The notes under the pieces are model-generated. The model was not told the DNA's origin and made no database searches. It was given only the letters and a program-made list of their open reading frames with translations. The position numbers and the translations under genes were made by a program. Positions 8,762 to 17,615 of a stretch of DNA of 64,000 nucleotides are shown in pieces; the first letter of the stretch is position 1, and each line of letters begins with the position of its first letter. Source of the DNA: an uncultured Desulfatiglans sp. (lineage in GTDB: Bacteria > Desulfobacterota > DSM-4660 > Desulfatiglandales > Desulfatiglandaceae); the NCBI GenBank assembly GCA_900498135.1, contig LR026961.1, positions 4,579,434-4,643,433 of the forward strand, written 5' to 3'.

Positions 8762-9504
8762 GACAGCGCCTTCACGATCGTGACGGTGAGCATAACCATG
8801 GGGATCATCATACCGAGGAGGGCTTGGATATCATGAGAGATGGGGGGCTTCCCGGGGGGATGAAACGCAGCCATCAACAGAAGAAGGATGATAGTGGATT
8901 GAAAGAAGGCGGTGCTCCAGTGCCAGAAATCCCCCCAGCCGTTCTGGCACCACAGAATCCCGGCGTATTCCGCACAGAGGAAGAAAAGCGCACTCAGTAG
9001 AAGAAAGTTACGCCCCTGATTGAACACCGGTCTGAGGGCTTTTTTCTCGCCCGGCCGCGACCTGAAAACGAAGAAATGCGCCGCGGCGAAACAGGCGGAA
9101 GCCAACGCCAGGCACCGGAAACCATGGAACATGACGACCGACCAATCCGCATGGTGCAGCCTGTAGGGGGGCGGCTCTTTCGGGAAAAACAGGGTGACGA
9201 CCAGGAGAACCACCACCTCGATCCAAACCCAGATCCCGACGCCCAGCCCGCCCTTTGCGGGAGCAGCGAGAAAGACCCCCAGCAGCGCCAAAAAGAACGT
9301 GGCAAAGAGGATACCGCTGAATATCTCGAAGACCGGTGCGACCCCGGAGACCAGCACAATAGCAGCGAGTACACATCCATTCAAGGCGACGCCCGCCACG
9401 GACAAGAATCTGGAAAGGCGATTCCACCCTAGGCAGACGGCTAGAAGCGTCGCGGCATAGGCAACCCAGATCGAGACGTAACCTGGGAAAATGAAGGTTT
9501 TCAT
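8758..9504 (-). CDS. ccsA: CcsA-like cytochrome c assembly protein
   Basis: A 248-residue membrane protein with about eight hydrophobic segments. It contains the tryptophan-rich heme-handling motif WGDFWHWS, close to the WGxxWxWD signature of CcsA/CcmC/CcmF proteins, with flanking histidines (LHHADW, FHGFR, ISHD) that could be heme ligands. With ResB it forms the system II heme lyase. The canonical final Asp of the motif is Ser here. ATG with GGAGGGG rather far upstream. Confidence 0.85.
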   Translation of the reverse strand: MKTFIFPGYVSIWVAYAATLLAVCLGWNRLSRFLSVAGVALNGCVLAAIVLVSGVAPVFEIFSGILFATFFLALLGVFLAAPAKGGLGVGIWVWIEVVVLLVVTLFFPKEPPPYRLHHADWSVVMFHGFRCLALASACFAAAHFFVFRSRPGEKKALRPVFNQGRNFLLLSALFFLCAEYAGILWCQNGWGDFWHWSTAFFQSTIILLLLMAAFHPPGKPPISHDIQALLGMMIPMVMLTVTIVKALS

Positions 9505-9848
9505 CGGACCGTTTCAACCCCTCCAAAAAACGTCTTTCCCGTCCCTGTCGTTCGGGGCTCATAACCCATTCAATACAGCGGGCCGCCCGGCATAAGCAAG
9601 CCCTGCACCCCGGCCGACCAGCCTCCGTCCGAGGTCCGACGCCCCGCATCTTTCCTGACGCTCTTCCATGGGGCTTCGGGCCCTCATAGTCTCAGAGGCA
9701 GCCCAGCCTCCTCCCAGCAAAAACAGTGCGGCAAGGACATTTTTCTTGACAGGCAATCGTATTGCCCATATATCTGAAACGACTTATATCAGCCATGATA
9801 CATCTGTCAACCTGTTTTTCTGCGTTTTCGAAACCGAGGACCCCCATC
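9505..9848. other. Divergent intergenic region
   Basis: About 340 bp between ccsA (minus) and the unknown gene at 9849 (plus). A TTG-initiated minus-strand frame at 9559-9756 begins like a signal peptide (MPVKKNVLAALFLLGGGWAAS) but degenerates into an arginine-rich tail, so I do not call it a gene. Promoters for both directions should lie here. Confidence 0.4.
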
Positions 9849-10643
9849 ATGAAAGGTTATCATTCATCGCCCGTGGGCCTGGAGGCCCAGACCGGACCGC
9901 TGTTCCATCTCTATCTGCAGGAATCGGCCTTCGCCTTCCTGACACCCCGAAAGCTTGCCGACCCCACTCCATGCCCGGAGCACGCCGCTTTCATCCGAGA
10001 ATTCAACAGCAAACTCGAGGCCGCGTCGGGCTGCGCGGCACTGAACGAACCGTTCCTCGAAGACCGGCTGGCGAACCTCGACAGGTGCGCCCTGATCAAG
10101 GATGATCTCTACTGGCTGAGCATCGCCCGGTTGACGGAACTGGCCCTCCTGTGCGCAGGAAACTACGCCGACGCCTGTGAATTCCAGCTCGTCGGCGACC
10201 TGCTTTTGAACCCGCGTGTCATCTACGTTCACGTTCGCGGGGAGGATTATCCAATCCTCAAACACCGCCACGAAGCCTTGACCGAGCAGTTCGGGCGGCG
10301 TGGATGCTCCACCAGCGACGTCATCGACTGGCTGAAACATGAAACGATCCTCGAGCTCAAAAAGGAAGCCCTTCTGCCATATCTGTATAAGCAAATGGAG
10401 GACGCCGGCTGTTTTTCGGAAGACTACCTCGAATCCATCCGGATGCGCAAGATTCGAATCGCTTCCTTGATCGCCTTTCTCACCAACGTTTCACTCAGTG
10501 ATGCGGCTTCCATGCACCAGTGGATGCGCAGCGCCTCACCAAAGGACAGGAAAATGCTCGAATCCCGGCTGTGCCGCTTCGACCGGGGTATGTTCTTGAA
10601 CTTAGGGTTGGAAATTCAACGAAAAACAGGGTTTGAAGCATGA
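9849..10643 (+). CDS. Protein of unknown function, coupled to a DUF2080 gene
   Basis: A 264-residue soluble, probably helical protein with no signal peptide or membrane segment. I do not recognise the family. It is rich in Leu, Glu and Cys (eight cysteines, not in a clear metal motif). ATG at 9849 is preferred; the frame extends to 9762 with a less plausible N-terminus. Its stop overlaps the ATG of the DUF2080 gene (ATGA), so the two are translationally coupled and probably work together. Confidence 0.6.
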   Translation: MKGYHSSPVGLEAQTGPLFHLYLQESAFAFLTPRKLADPTPCPEHAAFIREFNSKLEAASGCAALNEPFLEDRLANLDRCALIKDDLYWLSIARLTELALLCAGNYADACEFQLVGDLLLNPRVIYVHVRGEDYPILKHRHEALTEQFGRRGCSTSDVIDWLKHETILELKKEALLPYLYKQMEDAGCFSEDYLESIRMRKIRIASLIAFLTNVSLSDAASMHQWMRSASPKDRKMLESRLCRFDRGMFLNLGLEIQRKTGFEA

Positions 10644-10864
10644 TCACTCCAATCCCTGACAACCTTTCGAAGAGGCACGTCCCCAAAAAGGTCAACATGC
10701 GCGAAGCAGTCCCCAACAAGCCGCGGCCGAAAACCAAGGTTAAATTTGAGGTCTACGGGGAAGAGATGGTGGAAAAGAGCGTGAAGCTGAGCAGCAACAG
10801 CGGACGCGTTTACCTCCCCCCGGACTGGGTAGGCTCAAGAGTCAAAATTATTCGGATCGAGTGA
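10640..10864 (+). CDS. DUF2080 (AbrB-like) small protein
   Basis: A 74-residue protein. Its second half, EKSVKLSSNSGRVYLPPDWVGSRVKIIRIE, matches the DUF2080 pattern (K-x-SGNSGR-x-YLPxxWxGKxVxVI), a SpoVT/AbrB-like swapped-hairpin fold often annotated as transposon-associated and common in archaea. The N-terminal 35 residues are basic and Pro-rich. It overlaps the preceding unknown gene by 4 nt. A DNA-binding or antitoxin-like role is possible but not shown. No transposase is adjacent. Confidence 0.72.
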   Translation: MITPIPDNLSKRHVPKKVNMREAVPNKPRPKTKVKFEVYGEEMVEKSVKLSSNSGRVYLPPDWVGSRVKIIRIE

Positions 10865-11266
10865 TCCCCTCTCCGCCCCACTTTTCTCTTTTCCTCCTGC
10901 AGATGAAACCCAAATGCGACGAGGCTTTCGGCGCCGTCTTGACCCCTCTCACCGACTCCAGCCCCTCTCTTCAGGCTGCCCCGCCAGGTTAGGCGACTTT
11001 ATCTCCCTGCTCGGTCCTTTCCTTTTAGGAACCGCCCTCCCCTTGCCCGGCATCGCCTTTGCACGCCCCTTTTGCAGCCGGCCAAATTCATCCCATGGCA
11101 GCGCTTTTTGACGTCAAAAACCTTGTTTTAAGCCTTCCAGGAGCGCCTTTTTAAGTATTTTACGTTTATAAATCAGCAACATATCTTGGTCCGACCCCAA
11201 GAAAAAAGTTGACCGCAAAGAGAGGATGGTCTATTTTGAGGCCGCTCACAAGGATTCTCCGCAGGC
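10865..11266. other. Intergenic region before tRNA-Leu, with a perfect palindrome
   Basis: About 400 bp with no convincing gene. It contains the perfect 16-bp palindrome TTTTTGACGTCAAAAA at 11105-11120 and should contain the tRNA-Leu promoter. Not otherwise explained. Confidence 0.4.
11105..11120. promoter_or_regulatory. Perfect 16-bp palindrome (possible operator)
   Basis: TTTTTGACGTCAAAAA is fully self-complementary and lies about 150 bp upstream of tRNA-Leu and 240 bp downstream of the DUF2080 gene. It is symmetric like a dimeric regulator site, but no regulator can be assigned. Confidence 0.35.
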
Positions 11267-11351
11267 GCGAGAGTGGCGGAACTGGCAGACGCGCTGGACT
11301 TAGGATCCAGTGGCTGATGCCGTAGGGGTTCGAGTCCCCTCTCTCGCACCA
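11267..11351 (+). tRNA. tRNA-Leu (anticodon TAG)
   Basis: An 85-nt type II tRNA with the 3' CCA encoded. Acceptor stem GCGAGAG pairs with CTCTCGC, the anticodon stem-loop CTGGA-CTTAGGA-TCCAG gives anticodon TAG, a long variable arm (GTGGCTGATGCCGTAG region) is typical of Leu, and the T arm is GGGG-TTCGAGT-CCCC. Confidence 0.96.
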
Positions 11352-11476
11352 ACCGCTCACCCCGTGGGATCACGATGGGCTCGACATCGGGGTAAACTTG
11401 ATTGCGGAAAACCGGAATTCCCTCGCCTTCGCCTTGTAGTGGCCACGTTTTTCCTCTCCCATTTTTTATTGGGCTG

Positions 11477-11839
11477 TCATGATTGGATGTGCGCCTTCTT
11501 CTCCTCGAACTCCTGCCTGTCGATCTCCCCTCGGGCATAACGCTCCTTGAGGATGTCCAAGGCGCGGGAAGAACCACCCCCAGATGAAGCGTGCGAGTCG
11601 CTTCGGGTGTTGTGCACCAGCCACCGGATGAGGAAGATCAGTCCGACGATGATCAGGATCCAGATTGCCAACATGAAAATGCCTCCGAACCACCCCATGC
11701 CCCAGCCGTCCATCATGCCCGGCCCCATGTGCCAGTCGCCGTATCCCCTCCACTGGGCGAACGCCCCCTGCGAGGGAAGAAGCACGGACAGCATTAGCGG
11801 CATTAGAACCATCCTTGTCGAAGATTGAAGAACTTTCAT
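11477..11839 (-). CDS. SHOCT-domain membrane protein
   Basis: A 120-residue protein. The ATG at 11839 has AGGAGG upstream. It has a signal or first hydrophobic segment (about 8-28), a [18 protein letters not shown] linker rich in His and Met, one membrane helix ([22 protein letters not shown]) and a C-terminal SHOCT motif ([26 protein letters not shown]). Such proteins are common beside copper-resistance genes, and the His/Met-rich linker could bind copper. Two damaged relatives occur in the window (16753-17167 and 29240-29385). Confidence 0.82.
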   Translation of the reverse strand: MKVLQSSTRMVLMPLMLSVLLPSQGAFAQWRGYGDWHMGPGMMDGWGMGWFGGIFMLAIWILIIVGLIFLIRWLVHNTRSDSHASSGGGSSRALDILKERYARGEIDRQEFEEKKAHIQS

Positions 11840-11956
11840 GGATACCTCCTTTTTTCGGGTCAATCTCACGCGGGATATGTAGAAACCGGGAACAAGTTAC
11901 TGAAGTCCGAATTTGTGAAGAAGAGCAACTCGCCGGGAGAAGAAGCAGATCCGCCC

Positions 11957-12835
11957 TCAAAACCATAGCTTCACGCCCGCCACAAAGGAGACGACCTCCG
12001 TTGTCTCCCCTTCGGCCTCCGCCAGGTCCGCCGTCTCCCCGAGCTTGCGGTTCCAGGAAACACCGATGTAAGGAGCGAATTCCCGCCGTATCTCGTATCG
12101 CAGCCGGAGCCCCAGCTCGATGTGGTTGATGCCCTGGCCGATCCCGTACTCCGCGACCTCATGGGCGGCGACCATGGTCTCGAGGCGCGGCTGCAGGATC
12201 AGCCGCTGGGTGAGGAGCAGATCGTATTCCAACTCGAGATCGGCCGAGAGGTCGCCGTGGGTACTGAGGTAGGCCGTCGCGTCCAGCTCGAACCAGTAAG
12301 GCGCCAGGCCCTGGAAGCCGAAGGCGCCGTAGCTGCGGCTTGGCTCCGGTTCGAAGTCATGGCGGAGACCGAGCTGCAGGTCCCAAAAGGTGGCGATGTT
12401 GCGGCTGTAGAGCAGCTCCGCTTGGACCTCCTCGAACGCCTCCTCGTCTGTCAGCCAGACCCCTTCGCTCTTGAGGTAGAGCTTGTCGTAATCCGAACCG
12501 GCCCAGGCCTTCATGTCCCAGAGAAGCAGCCCGTCACCTTCGTTGCTCTGGTACTCCAGGCGGTCCGCCTTGAAGACAGCGAACATCTCGTTGTCGTGGA
12601 TGGGCTGAAGACCGAAGTTCTCCTGCGGGCCGGATTGCGCATCGACGGCATATTTCCGGATGTCCTTGCCGGCCGGGGGAGGGGCTGCGGGCGAGCGGTA
12701 ATCAGCGGGAAAATGGCCTCCAGCTTTCCCCGGGCCTTCATCCGCGGCCAGGCATGCAAGGGGCAGAAGGCACAGAAAGAAACATATCCGCCACGCTCTT
12801 TTTATGCTCTTCATTCCGATCCCGCCTTTTCTCAT
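11957..12835 (-). CDS. copB: Copper resistance protein B, outer membrane
   Basis: A 292-residue CopB-family beta-barrel protein with an N-terminal signal (AWRICFFLCLLPLACLAADE). Conserved CopB features: ENFGLQPIHDNEMFAVFKADRLEYQ, KLYLKSEGVW, ELLYSRNIATFWDLQLGLRHDFEPEPSRSYGAFGFQGLAPYWFELDATAYLS, and a terminal strand ending VAGVKLWF. The start at 12835 overlaps the CopA stop (ATGA); an internal ATG at 12814 is the alternative. It probably sequesters or passes copper at the outer membrane, together with CopA. Confidence 0.92.
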   Translation of the reverse strand: MRKGGIGMKSIKRAWRICFFLCLLPLACLAADEGPGKAGGHFPADYRSPAAPPPAGKDIRKYAVDAQSGPQENFGLQPIHDNEMFAVFKADRLEYQSNEGDGLLLWDMKAWAGSDYDKLYLKSEGVWLTDEEAFEEVQAELLYSRNIATFWDLQLGLRHDFEPEPSRSYGAFGFQGLAPYWFELDATAYLSTHGDLSADLELEYDLLLTQRLILQPRLETMVAAHEVAEYGIGQGINHIELGLRLRYEIRREFAPYIGVSWNRKLGETADLAEAEGETTEVVSFVAGVKLWF

Positions 12836-14670
12836 GCGACCCGCACCACCTGGAACATGCCGGCCTCCATGTGGTAGAGGAGGTGGCAGTGGAAGGCCCA
12901 GTCGCCCCTTTCAATGGGCGTGATGAGGACCGAGAGGACTTCGCCCGGTTTACTGAGCACGGTGTGTTTGAAGGGGAGTTTTTCGGCGCCGTTTTCAAGC
13001 TGCATCCACATCCCGTGCAGGTGAATGGGATGATCCATCATGGTGTGATTGACGAGGAAAAGCCGCAGCCGCTCGTTGTGGCGGAAGAGATAGGGCCCCG
13101 GGTGTTCGCTGAATTTCAAACCGTCGAAAGAGAACATGTAGCGCTCCATGTTGGCGGTGATGTGGATCGTCATCTCCCGGTCGACGGTGTCGGAATAGGG
13201 TTGGGGTTCGTTCGAGACGAGATCCTCGTAGGTGAGCACCCGCCAGCCCTCGTCGCCCAGGCCGAGGCCTGGCTCATCCAGGCGGTAGCGCGGGTTCATG
13301 ATCACCATGGCCACGTTGGACCGGGCTTTGTCCGGCATGAAGGGGGTGGGTCCGTTCGGGCCCGGGATCCGCGGGTCCTGAGGCGGGTTCATGGCGGCGT
13401 GCCCCATGCCAGGGCCACTCCCATCCATGTCGCTGATTTCCATCCCCGCTCCCTTATCGGTCCCGCGACCCGCCGCGGTTCCCTGGGCTGAGCCCATTTT
13501 GCCGTCCATGTCCATTCCGCCGTGAAGCATGCCGCCCATGCCGATGTCCTCGAGGCGCCTGACCGGGCGGGGCCGCAGCTTTGGCACGGAGGCCTCCATG
13601 CCTTTTGCCGGGGCCAGGGTGCCGCGGGTATACCCGCTGCGGTCAAGTGACTCGGCAAAAATGGTGAAGGCCTGTGCCCCGGGCGGCCTCACCAGCACGT
13701 CATAGGTCTCGGCCACGCCGATGCGGAACTCGTGTACCGGGACGGGGCGCACCGCCTTGCCGTCGGCCATGACCACCGCCATGTCCAGCCCCGGAATGCG
13801 CACATCGTAGTTGGTCATGGTGGAGGCGTTGATGAAACGCAGGCGGATGGTTTCGCCGGGATCATACAAGGCTGTCCAGTTCATGTCCGGGGAGTGGCCG
13901 TTCATGAGAAAGGTATACGTATAGGCGGTTACGTCAGCCAGGTCGACGGGGCTCATCCGCATCTTCCCCCACGCCAGGCGTTCTGCGAAGGTGGCCGAAA
14001 GGCCGCGCTCGCGGACATCTGCCATAAAATCCTGAATGGTCCGGCGCTGGAAATTGTAATAATGACCCATGAGGTTGATGTGGCGGAAAATCGTCTCGGG
14101 GTCTTCGAAGGACCAGTCGGAGAGAACGACGGGGTAGTCCCGATCGCAAGAAAAAGGTTCGCCGTCCTCCGGGTCGATGATAAGCGGGCCGTAGGTCCCG
14201 GTCTGCTCCTGGAACCGGGAGTGGCTGTGGTACCAGTAGGTGCCGGCCTGCTTCACCCGGAACCGGTATTCATAGGTTTCGCCCGGTGCGATGCCGGCAA
14301 AGTTGACCCCCGGCACGCCGTCCATGGGGAAGGGCACCAGGATGCCGTGCCAGTGGATGGAGGAGTGGGCCGTGTCAGGCAGATGGTTGGTTACATTGAG
14401 GACGACGTCGTCTCCCTCGCGCAAGTGGATGAGCGGCCCCGGCACCCTGCCGTTGACGGCGGTTGCGACCCCCTCGCGCCCATCGATACGGATCGGCGAG
14501 TAACCGATGGACAGATCGTAGCGCTGCTTGGGGCGCATACGGCTGATCCCGCTGGCATGGTTGAAAGCCCAGGCCGGCAGAGGCAAGGCACACTGAAGGC
14601 CAGCCAGGAACATGCCTGCTCCGGTAGCCTGCATAAATCGACGGCGTGTCATATGGCCGTTTTGGTGCAT
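12832..14670 (-). CDS. copA: Multicopper oxidase CopA (copper resistance)
   Basis: A 612-residue periplasmic multicopper oxidase. A twin-arginine signal (TRRRFMQATG, hydrophobic core AGMFLAGLQCALPLPAWA) indicates export after folding. All copper motifs are present: IHWHG and WYHSHSRFQEQ in the first cupredoxin domain, HPIHLHG and HCHLLYHMEAGM at the C-terminus. A Met/Gly/His-rich insert (about 425-480, GMGGMLHGGMDMDGKM...) is the copper-binding region typical of CopA. It oxidises Cu(I), or binds copper, in the periplasm. Such an enzyme usually needs oxygen, which suggests at least occasional exposure. It overlaps copB by 4 nt. Confidence 0.95.
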   Translation of the reverse strand: MHQNGHMTRRRFMQATGAGMFLAGLQCALPLPAWAFNHASGISRMRPKQRYDLSIGYSPIRIDGREGVATAVNGRVPGPLIHLREGDDVVLNVTNHLPDTAHSSIHWHGILVPFPMDGVPGVNFAGIAPGETYEYRFRVKQAGTYWYHSHSRFQEQTGTYGPLIIDPEDGEPFSCDRDYPVVLSDWSFEDPETIFRHINLMGHYYNFQRRTIQDFMADVRERGLSATFAERLAWGKMRMSPVDLADVTAYTYTFLMNGHSPDMNWTALYDPGETIRLRFINASTMTNYDVRIPGLDMAVVMADGKAVRPVPVHEFRIGVAETYDVLVRPPGAQAFTIFAESLDRSGYTRGTLAPAKGMEASVPKLRPRPVRRLEDIGMGGMLHGGMDMDGKMGSAQGTAAGRGTDKGAGMEISDMDGSGPGMGHAAMNPPQDPRIPGPNGPTPFMPDKARSNVAMVIMNPRYRLDEPGLGLGDEGWRVLTYEDLVSNEPQPYSDTVDREMTIHITANMERYMFSFDGLKFSEHPGPYLFRHNERLRLFLVNHTMMDHPIHLHGMWMQLENGAEKLPFKHTVLSKPGEVLSVLITPIERGDWAFHCHLLYHMEAGMFQVVRVA

Positions 14671-14779
14671 GATGTGATCGCTCCTGAGAGTCTGTAGGAG
14701 GACTCATTAGACTCAAGTTTTGATAAGTGCACGTAAACAAATCCTCAATATATGTCTTATCATCTCATGAAGCTATTTA

Positions 14780-14954
14780 GTTTCCATCCGGAAATGGCCT
14801 TTTTGGCCAATCTCGGCGTCAATCGGCACGTTTGCTTGTGCGGCGACCTGCAGGTCGCCTCCGCGCAAACACTTGATTCCCTTGATATGGCCAAAAATGC
14901 TCATTTCCGGATTGGAAACTGAGTTCTACCGCGAAATCATTTCCGGATGGACAC
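14780..14954 (-). repeat. Dispersed palindromic repeat, short form (175 bp), with 6-bp target duplication
   Basis: Ends GTTTCCATCCGGAAATG and CATTTCCGGATGGACAC. It is flanked on both sides by TATTTA (14774-14779 and 14955-14960). It is inverted relative to the copies at 6241 and 16902 and contains the central palindrome GGCGACCTGCAGGTCGCC. It lies 109 bp upstream of the copA start. Confidence 0.9.
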
Positions 14955-15369
14955 TATTTAGGAAGAAATGGATTTTGCAAGGAGTATACGAGGCCCTCTT
15001 TTGTTTTTATATCAAATTTGATGAGGTAATACCTTTCTTCATTCAAACAGCAGTTTGTTTTTTTATATTATCGCAAGAACCCTGTCTGTTTTTTGCGTTC
15101 ACTCCATCACGCAATTGTCCGGAATAGCTGAGCAAGGATCCCTATTCCTAGAAGGCTCAGCCGGATTTCCAGAAAAAAACAGCCGCTGTCTTGGCAGCTT
15201 CTCCATACTGTGCCCAGAAGGATGTTTCCACGCTGAATTTCTGGTGCCAATCCCTGGGAAATTGAAATTTTCCCATCTGTAACCCTGGCTGTTCAGGCCG
15301 GAGACGATAGAATGCCCATTTGGAACGCCCGCACGAATCGCCTTCCTGAATTCCAAAAATGCTTTATAA
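14955..15369. other. Intergenic region without a recognised gene
   Basis: About 415 bp between the repeat and the PepSY-type gene. Partly AT-rich. Short open frames exist on both strands but none looks like a known protein or has a good ribosome binding site. Confidence 0.35.
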
Positions 15370-15690
15370 TTATCTTGGTCTTGTACGGCGCCGGATATCG
15401 AAAAATATCATGGTGCCGATAACCGTCTGAGCGAGAAGCCCTAGGCCCAACAGAATGCGATACAGACTCATCAAACCCCCGCTGCCGTGATGTATCCATC
15501 CGAGCACTGTGTGCCAAGACGAAGCCCTGTCCCCTATCCCATCATGCTCGTGCCCTTCACTGCTGTGAGCAGGCGTAGATTCGAACTCTGAAATCGTAAT
15601 CAGCAGACCGCTACCGGCCTGAAAAATGATGAACAGGGCAATGATGATGCCGATGCTGCGGTGCCATTTTCTCATGGTGGTTTGATCCAT
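15370..15690 (-). CDS. PepSY-associated transmembrane protein
   Basis: A 106-residue membrane protein starting MDQTTMRKWHRSIGIIIALFIIFQAGSGLLI, the typical first helix of PepSY_TM-like proteins (conserved RxxHRxxG), followed by a His-rich loop (HSSEGHEHDGIGDRASSWHTVLGWIHHGSG) and a second helix (LYRILLGLGLLAQTVIGTMIFF). The histidines may bind heme or copper. GGGAG upstream of the ATG. Lying in a copper-handling region, it may belong to the same response. Confidence 0.75.
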   Translation of the reverse strand: MDQTTMRKWHRSIGIIIALFIIFQAGSGLLITISEFESTPAHSSEGHEHDGIGDRASSWHTVLGWIHHGSGGLMSLYRILLGLGLLAQTVIGTMIFFDIRRRTRPR

Positions 15691-15889
15691 TCGATCACTC
15701 CCGTGAATTCTCCAAAAACCATGTTTTCAATAAAATGAGCTTGTTTCTTGCACATGTCTTCAACTCCGGGATGAGCGTCTCTGAACGCCCGCACCAAGAT
15801 GAGATACACTGATCAATCTTAGGGGTTTAGCGCTTGTCCTCTTCTTGACAAGGCAAATTTCGGCAAAGTAGTGTGGCCTTCAGTGCTCA

Positions 15890-16429
15890 TCAGTAGGCGG
15901 ATCGCATTTGTCCCGTATATTTGTCCACGAGGACCTTGTCCGCCAGGGAGCCGTCTTTGGTTTCGATGTCTACCTCGTAAGTGTCGTCTTTTTCCGTGAT
16001 CTGGCCCATTTTGAGGTTGGGATTTCTTGTGTACCTCAGGTAGTCCTCAACTTGCCTCTTAATCTGGTCTTTATCCAGAGGCTTCTGGGGTTGCTGATAC
16101 TGAGGCCCATAACCATACTGGGACTGGGGTTGAGGGCCGTAACCATATCCCGGTCCCATCATACCTGGCCCCATTCCAGGACCCATGCCATACCCTCTTC
16201 GCATCATTCCGGGACCCATGCCGTAGCCGCCTCCCATCATTCCGGGACCCATGCCGTAGCCGCCACGGGGGCCGAGATATTGGCCGCAGTTGGGGCAGTA
16301 GTTACCGCCATAGCCTGGACCATAACCTCCTCCCATCATCGCTGGGCCCATCTGGGCGTTTCCGTCAGACACACAAAGCGCGAGCCCTGCAAACAAAACA
16401 ACTGCCAAAACTGCAATTCCCTTTTTCAT
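15890..16429 (-). CDS. Exported Gly/Met-rich protein with PepSY-like C-terminus
   Basis: A 179-residue protein. Signal peptide (KGIAVLAVVLFAGLALCVSDGNA), then a low-complexity region (about 30-105) of repeated GYGMGPGMM units containing one CPNCG pair, a Gln/Tyr-rich linker, and a C-terminal PepSY-like domain (IKRQVEDYLRYTRNPNLKMGQITEKDDTYEVDIETKDGSLADKVLVDKYTGQMR). The Met- and Cys-rich part could bind Cu(I), and its place between CopA and the Cu ATPase supports that, but this is inference. GAGAGG upstream of ATG. Confidence 0.75.
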   Translation of the reverse strand: MKKGIAVLAVVLFAGLALCVSDGNAQMGPAMMGGGYGPGYGGNYCPNCGQYLGPRGGYGMGPGMMGGGYGMGPGMMRRGYGMGPGMGPGMMGPGYGYGPQPQSQYGYGPQYQQPQKPLDKDQIKRQVEDYLRYTRNPNLKMGQITEKDDTYEVDIETKDGSLADKVLVDKYTGQMRSAY

Positions 16430-16752
16430 GGCAACCTCTCTGATTTTGTTTAAGATTAATGTTTCAAACTAATGATGATCTCAATATCTGAAAATTTATC
16501 TGATAAAAAACTGGATTGATATGGGGTCAATTCTGTATCTACGACCTAAATAGTCCTTCAAACAGCAGATCCTCCGTTAAACTTCTTATTTCTGAAATGG
16601 CGGACATTTCTTTGAATAGCGAGTCGCCGTCCACGAGGAGATTCGTTGACCTTGAATATTTTATTTCTTTTAAATTCTAGCGTTCGCTCTAGAAATAGAT
16701 TCATCGACTCTATCACCTCAGCCTATATTTCCAATCAATCTCCCATCAGACG

Positions 16753-17167
16753 CTAGGCTTCAAGGTCTTTTTTAACTTGTCAAATTCCTTTTTTTTATTT
16801 CACCTCCGGCATAACGCTTTTTCAATATCTCCGTCCGACTCTCTCTTTCCGGACCTCCGCTGTCTCGGATGTCTTTCCTCTGGTTGAAGACAAATTCGAT
16901 AGTATCCATCCGGAAATGATTTTGCGGTAGAACTCAGTTTCCAATCCGGAAATGAGGATTTTTCTCTACACCCTTCGGGTGCTCAGTCCCACCGCTTCGC
17001 GGCGGGTCCCGGTTTGGCTAATATTAAAGAAATCAAGCGCTTGCGCGGAGGCGACCTGCAGGTCGCCGCACAAGCAAACGTGCAGATTGACGCCGAGATT
17101 GGCCAAAAAGACCATTTCCGGATGGAAAGATAACGACAACTGCGATAATCATTAAGATCAGCCACAT
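16753..17167 (-). pseudogene. SHOCT membrane protein gene split by a palindromic repeat
   Basis: The start (ATG 17167, GGAGGAATATTC upstream) gives MWLILMIIAVVVI, then the frame runs into the repeat at 16902-17128. Beyond it the frame resumes as EFVFNQRKDIRDSGGPERES, ending in a SHOCT motif (EILKKRYAGGEI). Removing the repeat and one copy of the flanking GATA joins the two halves in frame (...AVVVIEFVFNQRK...). A second lesion, a run of 8 A where 9 would keep frame (near 16790-16797), breaks the last codons (expected KKEFDKLKKDLEA then TAG at 16753-16755). Confidence 0.85.
16902..17128 (+). repeat. Dispersed palindromic repeat, long form (227 bp), inserted in a gene
   Basis: Ends GTATCCATCCGGAAATG and CATTTCCGGATGGAAA, flanked by GATA at 16898-16901 and 17129-17132. 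It contains the long-form insert (CCTTCGGGTGCTCAGTCCC...) and the central palindrome. No open reading frame of its own, so it would need a transposase from elsewhere. Confidence 0.92.
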
Positions 17168-17615
17168 GAATATTCCTCCATTGCCTCTGTATCCCATCAG
17201 CCGCCACTGCAGGTTTCATGAACTATGCGGTCACGTTTTTTGGAGTAACTACACGCACTGAAGAGTAGAGTCCAGCTCAGACCGGATTACACATTCCGGA
17301 TGAACTTGTCTGGAGACGCCCTGGTAGCCCGGCTGGTTTTTCTCAACCGAGCATGCACCGCCGTAACAAAAAGCAAGCCATGGAAATGGAAGGTGTTAGC
17401 AGCTTAGCAAAACAAGCGGCCACTGCGGCCCGTTGGTTCTTCGCGGGATAAGTGAATAATCATCCTATTCTTCTTAAGTCTTCTTATTACGGGGAGCATA
17501 ATGCATTTCCATTTCTACGACGCTGTTAGACGTTGATTCTCGGCAAAAGCCCTCACGTCCGAGATGGAAATATTTGATGCCTCCAGTAATATTGAGGCAT
17601 ACCCTTCTCTCGGTT
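17168..17615. other. Intergenic region without a recognised gene
   Basis: About 450 bp upstream of the broken SHOCT gene and downstream of the Cu ATPase. No coding sequence or RNA gene recognised. It probably held the SHOCT gene promoter. Confidence 0.35.
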
